A stretch of 64,000 nt of DNA. It comes from UBA7703 sp963667195. Its GTDB lineage: Bacteria; Bacillota; Clostridia; Christensenellales; CAG-138. Numbering within the stretch: the stretch's first letter is position 1; every line of letters begins with the position of its first letter. The notes under the pieces were generated by a model, which saw only the letters and a program-made list of their open reading frames with translations, searched no databases and was not told the DNA's origin. The translations under genes were made by a program, and so were the position numbers. This document shows positions 45,913 to 55,700 of the stretch, one piece after another. Where the stretch lies: the NCBI GenBank assembly GCA_963667195.1, contig OY762962.1:620001-684000 (forward strand), in the 5' to 3' direction.

Positions 45913-48235
45913 GCGCAAGCAACCCGCGACCGCGCAGGACAGCATCCCCTATCAGCGGATGTGGCCGGACGGCGTTTGTCGCGTGAGCGACACGCTCTAC
46001 TCCAAGACCGTCCGCTTTGAGGACATCAACTACCAACTCGCCCAGAATGAGGACAAGACCGCCATCTTCGAGGGCTGGTGCGACTTTCTGAACTACTTCG
46101 ACGCATCGATCCGGTTCCAGTTCTCCTTCCATAATCTCTACGGCGGGCACGACGCGCTGGAACAGAGTATTGTCGTTCCTCCACGCGGCGACGATTTTGA
46201 CGAGATTCGGCGCGAGTACACTGAGATGCTGCAAACCCAGCTCGCCAAGGGCAACAACGGTCTCAAGAAGACGCGCTACATCACCTTCGGCATCGAGGCG
46301 GAGAGCTACCGTGTCGCCAAGCAACGTCTGGAGCGCATCGAGTTGGACATCCTGCACAACTTCAAACAGCTTGGCGTTTCGGCGTCGTCACTCAGCGGCA
46401 AGGAAAGGTTGCAGCTCATGCACGGCATCTTCCGCATGGGCAGTCAGGAGGAAGCGTTTCGATTCGACTGGAAACTGCTCGCGGCGTCCGGCCTTTCGAC
46501 CAAGGACTTCATCGCGCCGTCGTCGTTTGAGTTTCGGGAGGGACGCAGTTTTCGCATGGGCAAACGCTTTGGCGCGATCTCGTTTTTGAGCATCCTCGCA
46601 CCCGAGCTCAACGACCGCATGCTCGCGGACTTTCTCGACATGCAAAGTAGCCTCATCGTCAGCATGCACATCCAATCTGTCGATCAAAACGAGGCGATCA
46701 AGACGATCAAGCGCAAGATCACCGACCTCGACAAGATGAAGATTGAGGAGCAAAAGAAGGCGGTACGCGCGGGCTACGATATGGACATCATCCCGTCCGA
46801 CCTCGCGACCTACGGCGGCGAGGCGAAGAGTCTGCTCAAGGAGTTGCAGAGCCGCAACGAGCGGATGTTTCTCGTCACGTTCCTGATTGTCAACACAGGC
46901 GAGACCCGCCAGCAGTTGGAGAACGACGCGTTTCAGGCCGCGGGCATCGCGCAAAAATACAATTGCGCGCTCGTCCGGCTGGATTTTCAGCAGGAGCAAG
47001 GGCTCATGTCCGCGCTCCCGCTGGCGCAGAATCTCGTGCCGATCCAGCGAAGCCTGACCACCAGCTCGACGGCGATCTTCGTGCCGTTCATGTCCCAAGA
47101 GCTTTGCCAGCGCGGGCCGGAGGCGCTCTATTGCGGCATCAACCCGCTGAGCAACAACCTCATCATGGTCGACCGCAAGCTACTCAAGAACCCAAACGGG
47201 CTGATTCTCGGCACGCCCGGCAGCGGCAAATCGTTCGCAGCCAAGCGCGAAATGTTCATCGTATTCATCCTGACCGGCGACGATATGATCGTTTGCGATC
47301 CCGAGGGCGAATACGCGCCGCTGGTGAGCGAGCTGCACGGGCAGGTGATCCGCATCGCGCCGACGAGCGGCGAGCGCGTCAACCCCATGGACATCCACGC
47401 GAATTACTGCGACGGCGACAACCCGATCCCGCTCAAGATCAACTTTCTTATGTCGCTGTTCGAGATCATCGTCAGCCCCGGTACGCTCACCTTCGGGCAA
47501 AAGTCCGTGATTGAGAAGGCGGCGCGGACGGTGTATACCCGTTACTTTGCGGATCGCCGAGTCGACAATATGCCGACGCTGACCGACCTGCACGCAGCGC
47601 TCATCGAGATTCGCGACGCGAACCCCGCCTATCGCGACGAGGACGCGGACAACATGGCCAAGGCCATCGACCCGTATGTGCACGGCGCGTTCAACCTCTT
47701 CAATCACCGCACGAATGTGGATGTACAGAACCGCCTCGTCTGCTTCGACACGAAGGAGGCCGGCTCCCAGCTCAAGACGCTCGCCATGCATGTCATTCAA
47801 GATCACGTTTGGGGGCGCGTGTCCGCCAACCGTGCGCAGAAGCGGGCGACGCGCTACTACATCGACGAGTTCCATCTGCTGCTCAAGGACGAGATCACCG
47901 CCGCCTACAGCGCGGAGATTTGGAAGCGTTTTCGCAAGTGGGGCGGCATCCCGACGGCGATCACGCAGAACATGAAAGACCTGCTCAACTCGAAGCAGGC
48001 CGAGAACATCTTTGAAAACAGCGACTTCATTCTGCTGCTGAACCAAGCCCCGGGCGACCGCGCGATTCTCGCCAAACTCCTCAACATTTCGCCGCACCAG
48101 CTCTCCTATGTGACGCATTCCGGAGAGGGCGAAGGGTTAATTGTCTATGGCGACACCATTCTCCCGTTCCTCGATCATTTCAACAAGGAGTCGCGGTTGT
48201 ATCAGGTGATGACGACGAAGCCGGGGGAAATGTGA
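45827..48235 (+). CDS. virB4: VirB4-like conjugation ATPase
   Basis: 802 residues. Walker A LGTPGSGKSFAAKRE (about 461-475), Walker B YYIDEFHLLL, and DPEGEYAPLV and KWGGIPTAITQNMKDLL are typical of TraE/TrsE. It powers assembly of the secretion channel. TTG at 45827 is nine bases after GGGAGG within prgI. Cargo with its own promoter follows the stop. Confidence 0.95.
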   Translation: MHRKTNAQTLTSRERKEIDAAVRRAHGAERKQPATAQDSIPYQRMWPDGVCRVSDTLYSKTVRFEDINYQLAQNEDKTAIFEGWCDFLNYFDASIRFQFSFHNLYGGHDALEQSIVVPPRGDDFDEIRREYTEMLQTQLAKGNNGLKKTRYITFGIEAESYRVAKQRLERIELDILHNFKQLGVSASSLSGKERLQLMHGIFRMGSQEEAFRFDWKLLAASGLSTKDFIAPSSFEFREGRSFRMGKRFGAISFLSILAPELNDRMLADFLDMQSSLIVSMHIQSVDQNEAIKTIKRKITDLDKMKIEEQKKAVRAGYDMDIIPSDLATYGGEAKSLLKELQSRNERMFLVTFLIVNTGETRQQLENDAFQAAGIAQKYNCALVRLDFQQEQGLMSALPLAQNLVPIQRSLTTSSTAIFVPFMSQELCQRGPEALYCGINPLSNNLIMVDRKLLKNPNGLILGTPGSGKSFAAKREMFIVFILTGDDMIVCDPEGEYAPLVSELHGQVIRIAPTSGERVNPMDIHANYCDGDNPIPLKINFLMSLFEIIVSPGTLTFGQKSVIEKAARTVYTRYFADRRVDNMPTLTDLHAALIEIRDANPAYRDEDADNMAKAIDPYVHGAFNLFNHRTNVDVQNRLVCFDTKEAGSQLKTLAMHVIQDHVWGRVSANRAQKRATRYYIDEFHLLLKDEITAAYSAEIWKRFRKWGGIPTAITQNMKDLLNSKQAENIFENSDFILLLNQAPGDRAILAKLLNISPHQLSYVTHSGEGEGLIVYGDTILPFLDHFNKESRLYQVMTTKPGEM

Positions 48236-48301
48236 CCATAACCAAATCTGGCGAAAATGATCGATATTTGCTGCAGTCAACTAGAGGTGTTGGTAATAAT
48301 G

Positions 48302-48310
48302 TGCTATAAT
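48302..48310 (+). promoter_or_regulatory. Extended -10 promoter of the zinc-ribbon/TIR module
   Basis: TGCTATAAT (TG 48302-48303, TATAAT 48305-48310) without a clear -35 box, 29 bases before the start codon of the zinc-ribbon gene. Confidence 0.5.
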
Positions 48311-48338
48311 CAGTCATCAATCTATGTGGAGTTGAAAA

Positions 48339-48794
48339 ATGGCAAATACTGAATTGTCTATATCAATACCGCTCGATGAAGATGGGTATTTAGAATTAGA
48401 GTGCGATTTCTGTAAAACGAGATTTATGATCGCAGGTGAGGACTACGAGAATAAAGATATGCCTTTTTTCTTTTGTCCGGTCTGTGGTCTCCCAAATGAC
48501 TTAGGTACGTTTTATTGTCCTGAGATTCTTGAAAAGGCCCAACAACTTGCAGCCGAATGGGCTATGAAAGAGATTGATCGAGCGTTTGGAAAAACAATTA
48601 GGGACATCAACAGGTCTGGCATCGTGAAAATGAGTATGCAAATGCCTAACCGAGAACCTGATAAAGAACTGTATAAGCCGTTTGATGATTATGCTAGGCA
48701 TAAAACCGAATGTTGCCAAATGAATGTTAAAGTCCGCGAAATTGATGAGCAAATCGGGATATACTGTCCGATTTGTGGGGGAAGCGAGATATGA
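48339..48794 (+). CDS. Double zinc-ribbon protein, copy 2 (cargo module B, gene 1)
   Basis: 151 residues, homologous over the full length to the protein at 41716. First ribbon C22/C25 and C46/C49 (FCPVCG); second C125/C126 and C143/C146 (YCPICG), so one cysteine of the second site has shifted. The middle is helical and charged. The stop overlaps the next start (ATGA), giving translational coupling and probably fixed stoichiometry with the TIR protein. Function inferred only from this linkage. Confidence 0.7.
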   Translation: MANTELSISIPLDEDGYLELECDFCKTRFMIAGEDYENKDMPFFFCPVCGLPNDLGTFYCPEILEKAQQLAAEWAMKEIDRAFGKTIRDINRSGIVKMSMQMPNREPDKELYKPFDDYARHKTECCQMNVKVREIDEQIGIYCPICGGSEI

Positions 48795-49837
48795 ATAAGA
48801 GCGATCTTAAAAAAGTATCTATCCAGTTTCGAACCTTGGCCTCTCAGATGCTTAAAATCAGTAGTGATTCTGAAGTAGGCTATATAAAGGCTTTTGTTGA
48901 GTATATTGATTCCGCTCCTATCATTTCCACATATCTCACTAATTGTCATACAAAAGAATATGATATCGCTGCAGATATGCAAGCAAAACCAAGTCGGCAG
49001 TCTATAAGCTTGCCCTCTAAGCAAGAAGACTTAATAGACTATGTGTATCAAATACTTAAATCTATTACTCAAAACGAAAAATTATTACATACATGGTCGT
49101 TTTTCTATACTTCAAGTAATAAGTTTGCAGATAATTATCAAGCTTTTATGCGTAAAACGATTGAGCCATTTGTTCATGCATTGCGTAGTTATTTGGAAAT
49201 ACAATTGATTGACGCTGATGAAAGTTCGCCTGCAAAAGAAGAACAAAAGAAGATTTTTCTATCATATTGCCAACGTGACAATTGTATCGCTGACTTAGTA
49301 GAAAACGCACTGTCAAAATATATTAAATCCATTGGAGTAATTTCGCGAGATATAAGGGATGTGAAGTATAAGGAGAGCTTCAGAAAATTCATGGAGACAA
49401 TTGGGCAACATGATTATGTAATAATGATACTAAGTGATAACTATTTTAAATCACGTAATTGCCTCTATGAGGTGTTGGAAGTCATGCGGGATAGAAATTT
49501 CAGTGAGAAGCTACTGTTCATTGTCTTAAGGGATACCGATTGCGAATTCTACTCCGAGCAGCCAACCTCTCCAATTGGCGCACATGTATATGATACAGAA
49601 GGGCAAACATCATATATATCATATTGGCAACAACAAAGTAGAAAACTTGAGAATCAAATTGCATCAATTGCAAGTCCAGTTCTATCAATTGAACAAGCAA
49701 AAGAGCTTAAAATAGTTAGCAAAATACTTTTAGATCTACCTGACTTTATGGCTTACCTTCAAGAACATAATGGGATATCTTTTTCCAAGCTGAAGGAATC
49801 TGGCTTTCAAGAAATAGTCGAAAATATAAGTAAATAG
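48791..49837 (+). CDS. Adaptor-TIR effector protein (cargo module B, gene 2)
   Basis: 348 residues. The N-terminal 145 residues match the N-terminal domain at 42164 (see there). A TIR domain follows: KKIFLSYCQRDNCIADLVEN, HDYVIMILSDNYFKSRNCLY EVLE, with the glutamate of the NADase site kept in LYEVLEV. A C-terminal helical extension follows. Most likely an NAD+-consuming or signalling effector of an antiphage system, controlled through its N-terminal domain and the zinc-ribbon partner. GGGGGAAG lies before ATG 48791. Confidence 0.75.
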   Translation: MNKSDLKKVSIQFRTLASQMLKISSDSEVGYIKAFVEYIDSAPIISTYLTNCHTKEYDIAADMQAKPSRQSISLPSKQEDLIDYVYQILKSITQNEKLLHTWSFFYTSSNKFADNYQAFMRKTIEPFVHALRSYLEIQLIDADESSPAKEEQKKIFLSYCQRDNCIADLVENALSKYIKSIGVISRDIRDVKYKESFRKFMETIGQHDYVIMILSDNYFKSRNCLYEVLEVMRDRNFSEKLLFIVLRDTDCEFYSEQPTSPIGAHVYDTEGQTSYISYWQQQSRKLENQIASIASPVLSIEQAKELKIVSKILLDLPDFMAYLQEHNGISFSKLKESGFQEIVENISK

Positions 49838-49862
49838 CCTACAAAGCAATCTACTATACTCT

Positions 49863-49890
49863 CCCGCCTCACCAAGGCGGGTTTTCTTAT
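49863..49890 (+). terminator. Hairpin leader before the NlpC/P60 gene
   Basis: CCCGCCT (49863-49869) pairs with AGGCGGG (49875-49881), then TTTTCTT. As at 43069, a terminator-like hairpin separates cargo from the next transfer gene, with a similar TTTTCTTnTnCCCAAAA tract after it. Confidence 0.75.
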
Positions 49891-49911
49891 GCCCAAAAGG
49901 AGATGAGAACC

Positions 49912-51633
49912 GTGAGAAGTAAACCTCGCTTGCTCTTTTCAAAAGAGGAACAAGCACCACCAGAGCAACCCACTCCAAAAACAAAACAGCCACCAAATAG
50001 CACCAAATCGACCACCACCCCGAAAAACGAAAATCAAACCACCCAACAACGCACCGTCCAAGCCGACAAAGGCAAAAAGACGGTGCGTTTGCATTTTAAG
50101 GAAACTGAGCAAAGGAAGCCGACGAAGCTCAGCCATATTGCAAAAGAAGCCTTGGCAGCAGAAGTTCACAAGCAGGTCGATGAATCAGCAGACGATAACG
50201 TAGCCGTTGAGGCAATGCATCGAACGGAGCAGGTAGTTGAGACGGGGTATCGGCTCGTTGGTGAGCGTTCACATGCACCAAAGACTCAATCCACCCGGGC
50301 TAAAGTGATGGCAGAGCGGGAGGCTGATAAAGCGAACTTGTCTTTTTCGTTCGTAAAAACGAACGCAGATACGAACGAAAAAGACATTAACCCCCTCTCC
50401 CGTTGGCGGCAGCGACAGGCGATCAAGCGGCAATACGCTGCCGCAAAGTCTGGCACGCAAGCGGTAGCAAATAGTTCCACCGTTGCGGCGAATGCGGGTC
50501 AATCCACTGCGGACAAGCTGAAGCGAACGGTGCAGGCTGTCGCAAAAAACAACAAAGGCGTGCTGGTTGTCGGCATCGTAGGGATGATGCTGGTTATGCT
50601 CATCAACGGTGCTTCCTCCTGCGCCGAGTTTGGCGTTGGCAGTCTGAATGCGGTGCTGGGGACATCCTTTGTGTCCGAGGATCGTGACTTACTCCAAGTC
50701 GAAGCGCACTATGCCGCGCTCGAAGCCGATCTTGATCGCAACATCGAATGCATCGAATCAGATTACCCGGGCTACGACGAATATCATTTTGAGATCGACG
50801 AAATCGGTCACAATCCCTACGAGCTGCTGTCCTTCCTGACCGCGCGGCATATGTCGTTCACGCTTGCCGACGTGCGAAACGAGCTCGCGACGCTGTTCAA
50901 CCGCCAATATTCGCTCAATATCGTGGAGACCGTCGAAATCCGCTATCGCACCGAGGAGCAGCTTGTTTGGGTTTACGATGAGGAAACCGAGAGAGGGCGT
51001 TGGGTTTGGGAAGACGTTGAAGTTCCGTATGAGTACAAAACGCTCAAAACAACTCTACTTAATCGTGGGCTGACCTACGCGATGGGTTCCGACATGAGTG
51101 CCGAGCAGACCGAAATGTTCGCTATTCTGCTGGAATCGTACGGCAATAAGCCGGAGCTATTCGCCGACTCCGATAACCCTTATCTCACCTCTCTCGACGC
51201 AACACCGCCCGAAGCATATGAGATTCCGCCTAAAGCGCTGTCAGATCCTAAGTTCGCCGCACTGATCGCGGAGGCAAATAAGTACCTCGGCCTCCCGTAC
51301 GTCTGGGGCGGCAGCAAGCCGGGCACGGGGTTCGACTGCTCCGGCTTTGTCTGCTGGGTGCTCAACCACTCCGGTGCAGCCAGCGTCGGGCGCACGAACG
51401 CGCGCGGGCTCTACAAAAAATCGACGGTCGTCTCGCGCGAGAATGCCCGCCCCGGTGACCTGATCTTCTTCACCGGTGCGCGCGCCGCCGAGATCGGGCA
51501 CCCCGTCACGCACGTCGGCATATACGTCGGCAACGGCATGATGCTCCACTGCGCGGGCAATGGTGTGGAGTACAAGAGCATCAGCACAAAGTACTACAAG
51601 TCGCATTTCTACGCCTTCGGGCGGCTTGGTTAG
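49912..51633 (+). CDS. NlpC/P60 cell-wall hydrolase of the conjugation machinery
   Basis: 573 residues. A basic, Lys/Thr/Pro/Gln-rich cytoplasmic region (1-210), one membrane helix (GVLVVGIVGMMLVMLINGAS), a middle domain, and a C-terminal peptidase domain with LGLPYVWGGSKPGTGFDCSG (catalytic Cys about 474) and VTHVGIYVGNGMMLH (catalytic His about 533). It opens peptidoglycan for the mating channel. GTG at 49912 is nine bases after GGAG; ATG 49903 is too close to the site. Confidence 0.92.
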   Translation: MRSKPRLLFSKEEQAPPEQPTPKTKQPPNSTKSTTTPKNENQTTQQRTVQADKGKKTVRLHFKETEQRKPTKLSHIAKEALAAEVHKQVDESADDNVAVEAMHRTEQVVETGYRLVGERSHAPKTQSTRAKVMAEREADKANLSFSFVKTNADTNEKDINPLSRWRQRQAIKRQYAAAKSGTQAVANSSTVAANAGQSTADKLKRTVQAVAKNNKGVLVVGIVGMMLVMLINGASSCAEFGVGSLNAVLGTSFVSEDRDLLQVEAHYAALEADLDRNIECIESDYPGYDEYHFEIDEIGHNPYELLSFLTARHMSFTLADVRNELATLFNRQYSLNIVETVEIRYRTEEQLVWVYDEETERGRWVWEDVEVPYEYKTLKTTLLNRGLTYAMGSDMSAEQTEMFAILLESYGNKPELFADSDNPYLTSLDATPPEAYEIPPKALSDPKFAALIAEANKYLGLPYVWGGSKPGTGFDCSGFVCWVLNHSGAASVGRTNARGLYKKSTVVSRENARPGDLIFFTGARAAEIGHPVTHVGIYVGNGMMLHCAGNGVEYKSISTKYYKSHFYAFGRLG

Positions 51634-51642
51634 GGGGCAAAT

Positions 51643-51855
51643 ATGAACCCTCAAATCGAACGAATCAACGCAGAAATTGAGAAACACAAAACGAAAATCA
51701 CGCAATTGCAGGAGCGCATCAGGCGGCTCGAAGCACGGCGCACGGAGCTCCTGAACACAGAGATTCTGGGGCGCGTCGAGGTCATCACCGCCACGCCGGA
51801 GGACTTGGCCGCCATCATGCGCTCGCTCACAATCAAAGGAGGAAAAGCAAAATGA
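51643..51855 (+). CDS. DUF4315 family protein
   Basis: 70 residues, a helical coiled coil (IERINAEIEKHKTKITQLQE and following) and a short tail. Constant small protein between the hydrolase and DUF4366 genes in elements of this family; function unknown. Overlaps the next gene by four bases (ATGA). Confidence 0.85.
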   Translation: MNPQIERINAEIEKHKTKITQLQERIRRLEARRTELLNTEILGRVEVITATPEDLAAIMRSLTIKGGKAK

Positions 51856-52526
51856 ACAGACGAAAACCACTCGGCATTCTGACGCTGCTCGCCGTCATGC
51901 TCCTCAGCATGGCGGTTTTTTTATCGACAGCCCGCGCGGACGGAAAGACTTCCGACGACGATCCTACCCCGCTGCCCTTTTCAACGCCGACCGCTGCGCC
52001 CTTCATCACAACCAAAACGCTCACACCAGAGGGCAATCTCACGCTTGTGGACGACATCGAAAGCGCATCGTCCAGCGACAAGCAGTTTATTACGGTGGTC
52101 ACGAAGTCCGGCAACTACTTTTTCATCATCATCGACCGTGCCGCCGAGACCGAGAATGTTTACTTCCTCAACAAGGTGGATGAGGCGGATGTGCTGTCCA
52201 TTCTGGAGGAATCTGGCTACGAGATCGCGACCACGCCCACACCTACACCGACCACGCGCCCGACTGCAGAATTGGAATCCGCGGATGAAGCGGATGATAG
52301 CAAATCTGGTGGCGCGTCGTTGATTCTCATTGGAGTACTTGCCGCAGCCGCCGTTGGCGCATTCGTATTTCTTAAGAAACGGAAGTCAGCGCAAAAGCCC
52401 GCGCCGCGCATGGAAGATTTCGAATATGACTATGACGATGAGGACGAAGAAGAACCCAAAGAACCGAAACCGCCCGTCTGCAATGAGGCCGTGCAGAAAA
52501 AGGGCAATTGGGACGGTGTACTATGA
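51852..52526 (+). CDS. DUF4366 family membrane protein
   Basis: 224 residues. Signal peptide LGILTLLAVMLLSMAVFLST, conserved core LTLVDDIESASSSDKQFITV and YFFIIIDRAAETENVYFLNK, then a membrane helix (ASLILIGVLAAAAVGAFVFL) and an acidic cytoplasmic tail. Typical conjugation-module protein, probably part of the cell-surface complex. Coupled on both sides by ATGA overlaps. Confidence 0.9.
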   Translation: MNRRKPLGILTLLAVMLLSMAVFLSTARADGKTSDDDPTPLPFSTPTAAPFITTKTLTPEGNLTLVDDIESASSSDKQFITVVTKSGNYFFIIIDRAAETENVYFLNKVDEADVLSILEESGYEIATTPTPTPTTRPTAELESADEADDSKSGGASLILIGVLAAAAVGAFVFLKKRKSAQKPAPRMEDFEYDYDDEDEEEPKEPKPPVCNEAVQKKGNWDGVL

Positions 52527-52717
52527 GATATTTCACGGATAGCCCCTACGAGCGCATAATGCAGGAGGTGCCGCGCGCGCGGCGAGAGGATGAAGTGCCG
52601 CCAGTGCTACCTGGCAACAAACCGTGCAAAACTTGCCAATATAACCGGCCTGTTTGCATTGGCGTGCTCTGCCGTTATTGGGTGAAGCGAAACAAGAAGC
52701 CGGACAATCAAAAATAG
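52523..52717 (+). CDS. Small cysteine-containing element protein
   Basis: 64 residues, MRYFTDSPYERIM at the start and a cluster CKTCQYNRPVCIGVLCRYW that could bind a metal. A gene of this type occurs at this place in related elements; role unknown. ATG overlaps the DUF4366 stop. The longer TTG start at 52508 is unnecessary. Confidence 0.7.
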   Translation: MRYFTDSPYERIMQEVPRARREDEVPPVLPGNKPCKTCQYNRPVCIGVLCRYWVKRNKKPDNQK

Positions 52718-52759
52718 CGCGCTGAGAAGCGAACGATTTTATTCACGGGAGGTGATCTC

Positions 52760-55700
52760 TTGGCCACAAAGCTGGACACCATGAAAGCGTTGTCGGATGC
52801 CACTATGCGGCGCATCACAAGCTCGCGTAAGAATTGGATGGACTATCTCGACGCCACCGCATGGCTCTATAAATACCCGTTCTACGACCAGCACATGATC
52901 TATGCGCAGCGCCCGGACGCTCAGGCCTGTGCACCGATCGAGCTTTGGAACAGCGTGTTCAAGCGCTGGGTGAAGCGTGGATCAAAAGGAATCGCGCTGA
53001 TCGACGACTCCGGCGATCGGCTGAAGCTACGGTATGTGTTCGACGTTTCGGACACCAATACGCGCTCCGATATCCCATTCAAGCTCTGGGTTGTCGAGCC
53101 GGAGCATCAGGCGCAAATTCTCGAAGAATTGACGAACCGTTTTGGCGCGATCGACTCAAACGGCGATTTCGTGGAGCAGCTGCGTGAGGTCGCCCTAAAC
53201 GTGGCCATGGACAACGTCGGCGATTATGCGGACGTGATGCCGCTCATAACGGACGGCAGCGGGCTGGTCGGGATGGATCATCGTGAGATGCTCGATCGAT
53301 TCATCACCACCGTGGCGGAGAGCGTCATCTACACTGTTCTTGCCCGCGCTGGTCTTAATCCACGCGTGCTGGAACCGTCATTCGCGTTTGAAAGCATCGC
53401 GTATTTTGATACGCCGCTCGTCGCCTCGCAATTGGGTTGTGCCATGCGGGATATCTCCGAGATGGTTCTGCGCCAGATTGAACGGAGCGTGCGCGCCATC
53501 GAGCAGCAGACGCGCGACAACATTGCAAATTATTCGCAAGAAAGGGAAAATGATGTTGAGAGTCATCCAATTCAACTTGAAAGGAGCGAAACCGATGGAA
53601 CTGACCTATCAACCGAGCGGGGATTACCTGCTCCCGAATCTGATGCTGGCGAGTCAGCCGACCGAACCGCTGGGCAAATACGGACGGATGCGCAAGGCGT
53701 TTCTCAAGACGAACCGGAAGGGACAATACAGCGCCCTATTACTCTCTGGGAGCTTGACGGAACACCTGACGACGATCGATCGGCAAGCGCGCGAGCTGGT
53801 CGACGAGACCATACGTCAACTGGCAATCACCGAGGGCGTGAACGAGCAGATGAAGGCGGCGAATCCGCTCCTGTGGACGCGGCGGATGAACAGCCTCCGG
53901 ACGATGGCCGAGGAGACGGTGCTGCGGGAGATGCTGTACACCTAATCTCCGAAACGGAACAACTCAACCTGCTGGAGACAGAAGCGGATCGCGAGACCGC
54001 TTCTTTTCTTTTGCAACAGGATATCGACGCGGAGTTGCTACGCGGCAGCGGGTTTGAACAGGGTAAAAATCGGATTCTAGCATTCTATCAAACCAATCCC
54101 GATGCGAAATCTTCTATTGCATTTTTGAAAAACGAATATGGTATTGGCGGGCATTCTTTCACCTATCAGGATGGCTCATCCGGTTTTGTCGATCATGATG
54201 GCAAGGGCATATCCTTTCGTCAGTGGGGCACTGACCAGCAGAAAACGCTTTCGTGGTCACAGGTGAATCGACGTGTTGCCGAGTTAATCCGCACTGGTCG
54301 CTATCGGGTTGAAGAAGAACCGGCCCTTGCCCCCATACCAGTTGAACCAGAATCCGCTGAACTCCTCCAAACTGGCCAGAACTTCCGAATCACCGACGAC
54401 ACTCTTGGCGCAGGTGGGCCGAAAGCAAAGTTCGCCATGAATATCGCGGCGATCCGAACACTCAAGCAGGTCGAGACAGAGCATCGGCAGGCAACTTTAC
54501 CGGAGCAAGAAATTCTCTCGCGCTATGTCGGTTGGGGTGGCGTTGCGGACGCGTTCGACACGGCAAAAGATGCTTGGCAACATGAATATACCGAGTTGCA
54601 AACGCTGCTGACCGACGAGGAATACCGTTCTGCGCGTGAATCGGTTTTAAATGCGCACTACACCAGCCCGACTGTGATTAAGGCAATGTATGAAGCGTTG
54701 GAGCGCATGGGATTCTCCACGGGCAACGTGCTTGAGCCTGCCTGTGGCATCGGCAACTTCTTCGGGCTTGTGCCCGAGAGCATGATAAACAGCCGTTTCT
54801 ATGGTGTTGAGCTGGACAGCATTACCGGCAGAATCGCGCAACTGCTCTATCCCGAGAATCAGATTTCCATTCAAGGATTCGAAACGGCGGACTATCCAGA
54901 TCATTTCTTCGATGTGGCGATCGGCAACGTGCCATTTGGCGATTATGGTATTACAGATCAACGCTACGACAAGCATCACTTCTTGATCCACGACTACTTC
55001 TTCGCTAAAGCGCTGGACAAGGTTCGCTCTGGTGGTGTGGTTGCGTTCGTCACGTCCAGTGGGACGATGGATAAAAAGAATCCACAGGTGCGCAAGTATC
55101 TTGCTCAGCGAGCGGAATTGATTGGCGCGGTGCGGTTGCCGAACAACGCGTTTCTCGCCAACGCTGGCACAAGTGTTGTTGCGGATATTCTGTTCCTGCA
55201 AAAGCGTGACTGCCCAATTGAGATCGAGCCCGATTGGGTGCATCTTGGGCAATCGCCAGAAGGGTTCGCGATCAACCAGTATTTTGTCGATCACCCAGGC
55301 CACATCCTGGGCGAATTGACTAGCGAGAGCACACAGTACGGTAAACAGGCATGCACGGTGAAACCAATTGAAGGCGTTTCACTCGCGGAGCAACTACGCA
55401 CAGCGCTTTCTTCCCTTCACGCGGAAATCGCTGAAGTGGTTCAACCGGATGATCTGGAGGAAGCTCCTATAGCCTTCATTCCTGCCAGCCCGGACGTGCG
55501 GAATTTCAGTTTTACTCTGGTCAACGACGCTCTCTATTACCACGAGAACAGCCGTATGAATCCGGTGGAAGTCTCCATCACCGCGGAACACCGCATTCGA
55601 GGAATGATCGAGCTGCGCGACTGCGCGCGGCGGTTGATCGAGCTACAGTTGAATGGGAGCTCTGACGCGAAAATCGCCGCCGAGCAAACGCGCCTCAACG

